A stretch of DNA of 11,277 nucleotides, from the NCBI GenBank assembly GCA_002789615.1, contig PFTO01000009.1:1-11277 (forward strand), read 5' to 3'. The DNA is from Acidobacteria bacterium CG_4_9_14_3_um_filter_49_7. GTDB lineage: Bacteria; Acidobacteriota; Holophagae; Thermotomaculales; Thermotomaculaceae. This document shows, piece by piece, positions 7,301 through 11,277 of this stretch. The position numbers were made by a program, and so were the translations under genes. Position 1 is the stretch's first letter. Each line of letters starts with the position of its first letter. The notes below the pieces were generated by a model that saw only the letters and a list, made by a program, of their open reading frames with translations, had not been told where the DNA came from and did not search any database.

Positions 7301-7384
7301 GCATTCAGCGAGTGGAAGTTCACGCCGGCGGTAAAAGATGGCGTTCGGGTTAAGGTCTATTTTACACACACGTTTGTGTTTTAA
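4379..7384 (+). CDS. Membrane-spanning receiver - Ser/Thr protein kinase - TonB C-terminal domain fusion protein
   Basis: Predicted single-pass inner-membrane signalling protein of 1001 residues. Residues 1-120 form a CheY-like receiver fold with candidate phospho-acceptor D53 (IIDPMLPK) and T81. Residues 121-278 are a charged Pro/Glu/Lys linker. A full Hanks-type kinase domain (about 280-558) has a glycine loop ATGGMAELF, VAIK lysine K314, helix-C E333, HRDISPQN (D420, N425), DFG (438-440), SPE (464-466) and R542. R419 before D420 makes it an RD kinase, a class often activated by activation-loop phosphorylation. Residues 559-672 are acidic linker. One membrane segment (673-694) follows, then a 210-residue Lys/Pro/Thr/Glu-rich region and a TonB_C fold (about 905-1001) with GEVLVQGLID, AAIRAFSEWKFTP and a terminal Phe. 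Topology by analogy with TonB: kinase in cytoplasm, TonB_C in periplasm. A GGGG ribosome site supports the start. First gene of a + strand cluster; ligand and targets unknown. Confidence 0.94.
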   Translation: MGKKVLIVNYEPNRLSRLNELIVDLGYESMTAKNGMEALEMVEEFVPDLAIIDPMLPKLSGFEVAQKLTSEHPGLPIIMVTSVYKGNRYRTEAVTKYGVREYLEEPFEDETLQTLVKKYLELSEAPKMPKKKASARRRLEEILEETMSGKAPGANPTSHKPKAPEEPVLTSSDIFSDVIKDVEEAPGTLGDLGKQEDEQEKGKDAREPEKPVVEDSLEPDGKPELEEKPEPKPKPKPKPEPEPEVKKQEAEVKSETPDPRRADKETKGKKGKGSEGIEYGSYVLLEKVATGGMAELFKAKRRGVQGFQKIVAIKRILSHLVDNEEFVTMFIDEAKLAAQLNHPNIAQIYDLGKIENSFYIAMEYVEGYDLRNILKECKKKKIHIPEPLVLFIASKVLSALDYAHRKKGLDMKDLKIVHRDISPQNILISKGGDVKLVDFGIAKAATKASQTQAGALKGKLLYMSPEQAYGNPIDNRSDLFSLASVIYESITGNKCFLADSEISILEKVRKVQYKPIQDVNPDVSGGTELLIRQAFAKKIENRFQSAKEMESELHSLMESLPFAVNERILAQFVSALYQGDTKTIEDISRRYTVKEEVVPETVAEKPSTEEPAVQKQDAAATVTLDDLDEDVDVNETVKMDSSTMIMPDLEDVEKHDDELLEQFGGTSSGSKTGLIVAIVVVAVILAVIGYFALISKTAPVQQVTKKPQTQTVTTPESTTLVTGPEDMSKTATGSESKDANAVEQQAKVPAAVPADLGIDKEKLVQQLLKKKLAEEEAKLKQQKVQKPAPKTTQKPVKEKTIADKKPVAVDVTKQETNPQETNSTETTTAQAPKVEPTDQTPKTEPATDTEKKATETTDNTKSEESNVEAKPAVKQPVPEPVQAKPEETKPIPQPIIPKVKEGDLVPLIKGQVIFPTPIKTVKARISVIDRRRHLHGEVLVQGLIDENGNVVSDEVRVLRTTIQGRNGLGKAAIRAFSEWKFTPAVKDGVRVKVYFTHTFVF
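5063..5110 (+). repeat. Hexanucleotide tandem repeat (CCTRAG) x 8 coding for Pro-Glu/Pro-Lys dipeptides
   Basis: Eight uninterrupted in-frame copies of CCTGAG or CCTAAG encode residues 229-244 of the kinase fusion, alternating Pro with Lys or Glu (one PE, four PK, three PE). Such spacers are stiff and extended and are well known from the periplasmic part of TonB. Here the repeat sits between receiver and kinase, on the predicted cytoplasmic side. Simple repeats of this kind change length in steps of two residues by slippage without breaking the frame. Confidence 0.9.
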
Positions 7385-7403
7385 TTATTTAAGGGGGTAA
7401 CCT

Positions 7404-7643
7404 ATGGCATTTCTTAGTGATGATCAAAAAAAGTTTTACGAAGAGACACGGAAACACCTGCGGAATGAAATTGCCGACATTGAGAACCAGGTGGAAGAGG
7501 AATTGGCACGTGTAAAGGAAAAACTTGCGGAACTCCAAAAGGCAAAGAAGGCCGCGTTACAGATGTATGCTGGCGCTTGCGATCGTCTCAATGTGGACAA
7601 TGATCTGGCAGGAGAAGAAGAATCTGAAGACATTGAAGAATAG
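7404..7643 (+). CDS. Small acidic coiled-coil protein of unknown function
   Basis: A 79-residue soluble protein with no family I recognise. Residues about 8-58 are rich in Glu, Lys, Ala and Leu with a heptad-like pattern (IENQVEEELARVKEKLAELQ), predicting a long helix that should pair as a coiled coil. The last 16 residues are strongly acidic (GEEESEDIEE). It has no signal peptide or membrane segment. A strong ribosome site, AAGGGGG at 7391-7397, precedes the ATG, and the gap to the kinase gene is only 19 bases, so co-transcription is likely. It shares an identical GGGGTAAC, two bases before the ATG, with the kinase gene. An adaptor or oligomerisation role for the kinase pathway is possible but is inference from position. 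Reality of the gene rests on the ribosome site, spacing and sensible composition. Confidence 0.78.
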   Translation: MAFLSDDQKKFYEETRKHLRNEIADIENQVEEELARVKEKLAELQKAKKAALQMYAGACDRLNVDNDLAGEEESEDIEE

Positions 7644-7679
7644 AGTGGAAGTCCTTTTTCCCGGCTCGGCCAATAATTA

Positions 7680-8456
7680 ATGAGCTTGTACAATTATCCT
7701 GAGTATTATGACGCTGCATTTAATTATCGCGACGTGGCTCTGGAATGTGATTTTATAGAGAAAAAAGCCAGTCTTTTTGGATTGTGTGAGAACGGTTCGA
7801 TGCTTGATATTGCATGCGGGACAGGTGCGCATCTGGAGCAACTCGGCCGCCGTGGTTACGAAGTAGATGGGTTTGACATATCACCGCAAATGGTGGAATC
7901 TGCAATAAAGAAAAGTGAACTGGCCGGATTGAACTCACACATCTGGGTCGATAATATGGTTGCATTTGAGAATAATCGCAAGTACGGAGTGGCAATCAAC
8001 TTATTGACTGGTTTCAACTATCTGTTGCGAAATGAAGATGCCCTTGCTCACCTGGACCGCGTTGCGGACGTGCTGGAGAGAGGGGGCGTTTATATTATCG
8101 AATTGTATCATCCAAGAGATTTCATAACCAATCGTCCATCCACAGCAAACACGTGGATGGAATCCAGCGATCAAGTTGAAGTGGAAGTGGACTGGGATCG
8201 GGAACGGACAAATGTGGACGTACTGACCCATCAAACACAGTCATCACCTCATATTATTGTAAAAGATGGAGAGAAGAGCTTTTCCATTGATATGCGCGAC
8301 AAGTACAGGATTTACCTGTATCAGGAAATGCGACTGATGATCCAATGCAACGGACGGTTTGAGCTGGTAGACGCAAGGGGTTCTTTCAAACTGGATAATC
8401 CCCTGGACAACAGCCGGGATTCCTGGAGGATGATACTGGTCTTGAGACGAAAATGA
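7680..8456 (+). CDS. Class I SAM-dependent methyltransferase
   Basis: A 258-residue soluble enzyme expected to transfer a methyl group from S-adenosylmethionine; the acceptor is not predictable. Motif I is LDIACGTG (42-49), the SAM-binding loop. GFDIS (64-68) gives the acidic residue (D66) at the end of strand 2 that binds the SAM ribose. NLLTGFNYL (107-115) fills the strand 4 region and GGVYIIELYHP (135-145) the strand 5 region. Residues 150-258 form a beta-rich extension with an RDKYRIY...EM motif seen in several uncharacterised Methyltransf_25-type proteins. The start lacks a clear Shine-Dalgarno sequence in the 36-base gap after the coiled-coil gene. The N-terminal YPEYYDAAFNYRD is typical of this family's start, which supports the chosen ATG. 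The stop overlaps the next start by ATGA, so the Smr protein is translationally coupled. Confidence 0.9.
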   Translation: MSLYNYPEYYDAAFNYRDVALECDFIEKKASLFGLCENGSMLDIACGTGAHLEQLGRRGYEVDGFDISPQMVESAIKKSELAGLNSHIWVDNMVAFENNRKYGVAINLLTGFNYLLRNEDALAHLDRVADVLERGGVYIIELYHPRDFITNRPSTANTWMESSDQVEVEVDWDRERTNVDVLTHQTQSSPHIIVKDGEKSFSIDMRDKYRIYLYQEMRLMIQCNGRFELVDARGSFKLDNPLDNSRDSWRMILVLRRK

Positions 8457-8917
8457 GGCAGATTTCAGATGAGGAATGGGATGAAGTGTTTCTTGCTGAG
8501 GAAAAACAACAGGAACATGCTGAACGCAAACTCTTTGAACAGGCTCTAGTGGATAACGCGCCAATAACAAACACAATTGAGCCACTGACACAAGCATCAG
8601 GTAAACTTGAGAACCTGGAAAGGAAACTTCATAAGTCAATTTCTCCCGAAATTGATGCCAGCTTGGATCTTCACCTGAAAACAAAGGACGAAGCGGCAAC
8701 TGCACTTTTTGAGTTTTTGCGTCATGCAGTAGAAGTTGGGGACCGGACTGCTCTGGTGATTACGGGAAAGGGGCACCATTCTGACAAGAAGGGTGTGCTT
8801 CGCGAATATGTAAGGCAATGGCTCAAGGGTGACGGGCGTGAATGGATTCTCTGGTTCGCGGAAGCACCGAGGGCGCTTGGCGGAAGTGGTGCCTGGCTGC
8901 TGCGACTGAAGCCATAA
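8453..8917 (+). CDS. Smr-domain protein (MutS2 C-terminal type), possible DNA/RNA endonuclease
   Basis: A 154-residue protein. Residues 1-62 are a charged, largely helical N-terminal region. Residues about 68-152 are an Smr domain, a fold with nuclease activity in MutS2 and stand-alone relatives such as SmrA/SmrB. The family signature LDLHG reads LDLHL (71-75), with the glycine lost. The HGxG motif appears as TGKG (104-107), a variant known in the family. The end AEAPRALGGSGAWLLRLK matches the usual A...GG.GA.yV.LK finish. The start is set by the ATGA overlap with the methyltransferase gene. Stand-alone Smr proteins in E. coli act in ribosome-collision rescue (SmrB) or DNA metabolism. Nothing in the sequence says which applies here. 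This is the last gene of the + strand cluster. Confidence 0.9.
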   Translation: MRQISDEEWDEVFLAEEKQQEHAERKLFEQALVDNAPITNTIEPLTQASGKLENLERKLHKSISPEIDASLDLHLKTKDEAATALFEFLRHAVEVGDRTALVITGKGHHSDKKGVLREYVRQWLKGDGREWILWFAEAPRALGGSGAWLLRLKP

Positions 8918-8925
8918 GTCACCAT

Positions 8926-8958
8926 AACTCAGCTAACAGGGGTTGTGTCCCTGGAGTT
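8926..8958. terminator. Hairpin between convergent genes, possible bidirectional terminator
   Basis: AACTC (8926-8930) pairs with GAGTT (8954-8958), and CAGGGG (8937-8942) with TCCCTG (8948-8953) around a TTGTG loop, giving 11 pairs with a one-sided 6-base bulge. It sits between the stops of the Smr gene (+) and the M23 gene (-), where a shared terminator is expected. There is no T run on either side, so it could instead be a barrier to 3' exonuclease or a Rho-related site. Confidence 0.35.
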
Positions 8959-8972
8959 AAGTTGGCATGGAA

Positions 8973-10685
8973 TCAGTGAAGCCGGCCAATGGCGCTTGAT
9001 GTGTTTCCGGCAATATCTGTAACTCGTATCTTGTACCTTCCTTTTTTCAAATGGCGGTCAATCCACGCGATCTTTCGGTCAGGGTCATACTCCATCTTCC
9101 ATGTTTTCTTTCCCCTTGAAAGCATGATGGTTGAATCGTCTACACCTTTCCCGACATCTGTGACACGCCAGGCGGTTCGATTTCTAAAATAATAGGGTTT
9201 GCTATGAATTACGGGGGAGGCGGTATCGAGGAAAACAGCATACATGCCGTTTCTGAAATCATCTGCTGTGGCATTCTGTGTTATATAATTTAGCTCGGTG
9301 TCCCTGTATTTCCATTTCTTTTTGACAGAGTCATATCGAAACCAACCCATCCGAATGTCGGCTACTTTCCAATACATGACCAGGTTAAGTTGTGAGAGAA
9401 AGAGCTGACCCGGTTGGATTTCAAGACCGGTATCGGGAACAATCGACAAGCCGGGTTCCTCAGGCAATTTGGAAACGAAGCGTGCATACATCAATCTGGG
9501 TGAAGTGTTATATCCTTTGGTTTCTATTGCGACATTGCCCAGTCGAATTGCGGACGGTGTGACTCCATAAGACATTACGGTCCAGTCAGTACCAGCAATG
9601 GGAATGGAGATGGGCTGATGAATCGACGCTGCAGGGAGAATCTGTCCATGGAGTTGCACTGAGGCCGTCGTCAGTGTTGTTGGGATTACCGGTTGGGCGG
9701 ACGGTTCCTGCCAGTGGAAACGGAAATTAAGTTCGACCTTGTGCCCTGCAAAATCAATAGCGGATACCTGCATGAGGTTCTGGCCTTTCTGCAATGTGGT
9801 TGGATATTGTTTCTGGCATTGAAGATCGGAACCGGGTATGCGAAAGAGATTAAACCCGTAGGTGGATGGGCTAAGACGTGTTTGAGTTAGATCATATACA
9901 GCAGAGGATCGATTGAACCGATCGAAAGAGAATACCTGGGCCTGATAATCATAGAAAGGGTGATGATTCAATCTGGTGATGATACGTTGAATTGCCAGGG
10001 GACCTTTCCTGCCGTCTGTATCCCGAATGGTTACAGACATGAGAACACGGCCGGAAACGCGGAATGGTTTGACAGTGAAATTGCCATCTTTTGAATGTGT
10101 AAGTGGAAGCTGGACAAATCTGCAATGTCCGTTGACAGTGCTTGACGGCGTTTCCGGGTAGATATTCAGAAATTGAAATTCAGGAGCAGATTTGTCCTGA
10201 TTGACAGAGAGACCGAAATCTTTCGGATTTACCGGCTCATTTTGCAAATTTCTCAGTTCAAAATGGAGATGAGGCCAACCGACGCCACTTTCCCCTGAGT
10301 AAGCGATAACCTGTCCCTTTTGAACAGGAATCGGTTTCCGGGGAACAATGGTTCCCGGATACCGGGAATGCCGAAGCTTGATGTATCGTGAGACAATCTT
10401 CTCAAGACGGGGAGTAAAGCGATCCAGATGTCCGTAAACGGATACAAGTTTCTGCTTCGGGTGGCGAATATACAATACCCTGCCATACCCCCGTTTCTGT
10501 ACTTTGAGCATTACAATTTTGCCGTCGTCGAAGCAGTGTACGGGAAACCCCACTTTCCCATTGGTGGAAAGATCGAAACCGGCGTGGAGGTGCTGATTTC
10601 TGTATTCCATGAACGTACCTGAAATACCGGAGTTGGCAGGAAGTGGCCAGTAACCCAGCAATAACAATAGAACCATTCCTGTCAT
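8973..10685 (-). CDS. Secreted M23-family metallopeptidase-like protein with long beta-rich C-terminal region
   Basis: A 570-residue exported protein of the LytM/M23 group, which cleave peptidoglycan cross-bridges or, when degenerate, activate amidases. Residues 1-19 form a short hydrophobic export signal without basic residues. The catalytic domain starts almost at once (about 21-160): HAGFD supplies zinc ligands H34 and D38, VYGHL gives H86, and WPHLHFEL gives H139 and zinc ligand H141. All key residues are present, so it should be active. Residues 165-570 have no clear family overall but look like several Ig-like beta sandwiches; the last 63 residues match the pattern 'G.GVDDSTI...YDPD...GRYKIRVTDIAGN'. 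The start is forced: an in-frame stop lies two codons upstream and the ATG overlaps the regulator's stop (ATGA, 10682-10685). It is probably a periplasmic or surface cell-wall remodelling enzyme. Confidence 0.92.
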   Translation of the reverse strand: MTGMVLLLLLGYWPLPANSGISGTFMEYRNQHLHAGFDLSTNGKVGFPVHCFDDGKIVMLKVQKRGYGRVLYIRHPKQKLVSVYGHLDRFTPRLEKIVSRYIKLRHSRYPGTIVPRKPIPVQKGQVIAYSGESGVGWPHLHFELRNLQNEPVNPKDFGLSVNQDKSAPEFQFLNIYPETPSSTVNGHCRFVQLPLTHSKDGNFTVKPFRVSGRVLMSVTIRDTDGRKGPLAIQRIITRLNHHPFYDYQAQVFSFDRFNRSSAVYDLTQTRLSPSTYGFNLFRIPGSDLQCQKQYPTTLQKGQNLMQVSAIDFAGHKVELNFRFHWQEPSAQPVIPTTLTTASVQLHGQILPAASIHQPISIPIAGTDWTVMSYGVTPSAIRLGNVAIETKGYNTSPRLMYARFVSKLPEEPGLSIVPDTGLEIQPGQLFLSQLNLVMYWKVADIRMGWFRYDSVKKKWKYRDTELNYITQNATADDFRNGMYAVFLDTASPVIHSKPYYFRNRTAWRVTDVGKGVDDSTIMLSRGKKTWKMEYDPDRKIAWIDRHLKKGRYKIRVTDIAGNTSSAIGRLH

Positions 10686-11277
10686 TCTTCAATCCCCAGT
10701 TTTTTAAGCTTGGAAAGAAATGTTTTGTAATTCATTGCCAGTTCGCGACTGACAGCCAGTTTATTTCCCTTGTGTTTTTCAAGATGGTGACGGAACAGCT
10801 TTTCTTCTATCTCTAAAAGGACTTCATTGTGGGTTTTTGCTTCAAAATCAATATGCGTTCCCAGTGCCCAGTGTGCTATCGGCCCTGTTTGTGAAGAATG
10901 ATCAATTCCCAATATGGCCCACCTCTCAATGGTGTTGCGAAGTTCCCGCACATTCCCAGGCCAGTCATAGTTTTCAAGAAACTGCTTGGCAGACTCCGGG
11001 AGAATAAGGGGAGTTCCTGTGATCTGCCGGCCCAGTTTATCCGCAAAATGACTGGCCAGCAGCCGGATGTCCTGTTGACGTTCCCGTAAAGGTGGCAGCG
11101 TGATGGTATAAGCACTGATGCGATGGAACAGATCTGTTCTGAAATCCTCAGCATGCGCCAGACCGTCTATGTCCCGGTTAGTGGCAAATATCAATCTGGC
11201 ACTGCTTCTCAATGGGACGTCACTCCCCAGGCGGTAGAACTCGCCACTATCCACAGTTCGCAAAATCTTTGCCTGGA
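10682..11277 (-). CDS. Sigma-54-dependent transcriptional activator (AAA+ and Fis-type HTH), C-terminal part
   Basis: An enhancer-binding protein that uses ATP to open sigma-54 promoters. The gene runs off the right edge. The frame is open to base 11277 and reads QAKILRTVDSGEF there, the standard sequence inside the AAA+ domain; a TTG at 11263 is therefore internal. Visible parts are sensor I LIFATNRD, the arginine-finger region FRTDLFHRI, PPLRERQQDI, and sensor II WPGNVREL. A linker of about 45 residues leads to a Fis-type helix-turn-helix (GNKLAVSRELAMNYKTFLSKL) close to the C-terminus, ending KKLGIEE. Walker A and the GAFTGA loop, and any N-terminal sensory domain, lie outside the window. 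Its stop overlaps the start of the M23 gene by ATGA, so both are made from one transcript. It could regulate envelope or peptidase-linked genes, but no target site is visible here. Confidence 0.95.
   Translation of the reverse strand, partial: QAKILRTVDSGEFYRLGSDVPLRSSARLIFATNRDIDGLAHAEDFRTDLFHRISAYTITLPPLRERQQDIRLLASHFADKLGRQITGTPLILPESAKQFLENYDWPGNVRELRNTIERWAILGIDHSSQTGPIAHWALGTHIDFEAKTHNEVLLEIEEKLFRHHLEKHKGNKLAVSRELAMNYKTFLSKLKKLGIEE

Noticed and set aside
6677..7369. 230-codon open frame on the - strand inside the kinase fusion gene
   Set aside because: It is antisense to the TonB_C region and its Lys/Pro/Glu/Thr-rich linker; the translation is a Cys/Phe/Leu-rich shadow with no recognisable domain.
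11261..11263. TTG at 11263 as start of the sigma-54 activator
   Set aside because: The frame stays open to the window edge and encodes the conserved QAKILR segment of the AAA+ domain, so the gene is truncated by the window and does not start here.

Overview
The window is an ordinary-looking stretch of a diderm (Gram-negative-type) bacterial chromosome with five blocks of genes and two partial genes at its edges. A TonB-like C-terminal domain, a secreted M23 peptidase homologue, a sigma-54 enhancer-binding protein and a Ser/Thr kinase of the 'GGMAELF / HRDISPQN' type fit Desulfobacterota, Myxococcota, Acidobacteriota or one of the uncultured FCB/KSB-like phyla. The sequence alone does not settle the phylum. 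Genes are tightly packed, and four pairs share a 4-base ATGA stop/start overlap. No mobile element, CRISPR array, rRNA or convincing tRNA is visible.

Layout, left to right. (1) Bases 1-2163, + strand: the 3' half of trkA followed by trkH, a Trk potassium-uptake pair. (2) Bases 2164-2409: non-coding, with weak hairpins and a repeated ATGTAGAAT. (3) Bases 2410-4202, +: large and small subunits of a LeuC/LeuD-type (aconitase-superfamily) hydro-lyase. Several residues at normally conserved active-site positions differ, so the substrate is open. (4) Bases 4203-4378: a probable intrinsic terminator, an overlapping inverted repeat and an extended -10 promoter. (5) Bases 4379-8917, +: a four-gene cluster made of a 1001-residue protein joining a degenerate receiver domain, a Ser/Thr kinase, one membrane segment and a periplasmic TonB-type C-terminal domain; a 79-residue coiled-coil protein; a class I SAM-dependent methyltransferase; and an Smr-domain protein. 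(6) Bases 8918-8972: a short convergent intergenic gap with a hairpin. (7) Bases 8973-11277, - strand: the C-terminal part of a sigma-54 activator, translationally coupled to a secreted M23 metallopeptidase-like protein with a long beta-rich tail.

How the genes work together: trkA/trkH form one K+ uptake system and the LeuC/LeuD pair form one enzyme. The most unusual object is the receiver-kinase-TM-TonB_C fusion. Its layout suggests a cytoplasmic kinase tied to a periplasmic TonB-like sensor or contact domain, and the small genes behind it may be co-transcribed with it. Their functional link to the kinase is inference from position only. No clearly new multi-gene system is proven here; the fusion protein and the divergent hydro-lyase are the best candidates for follow-up.
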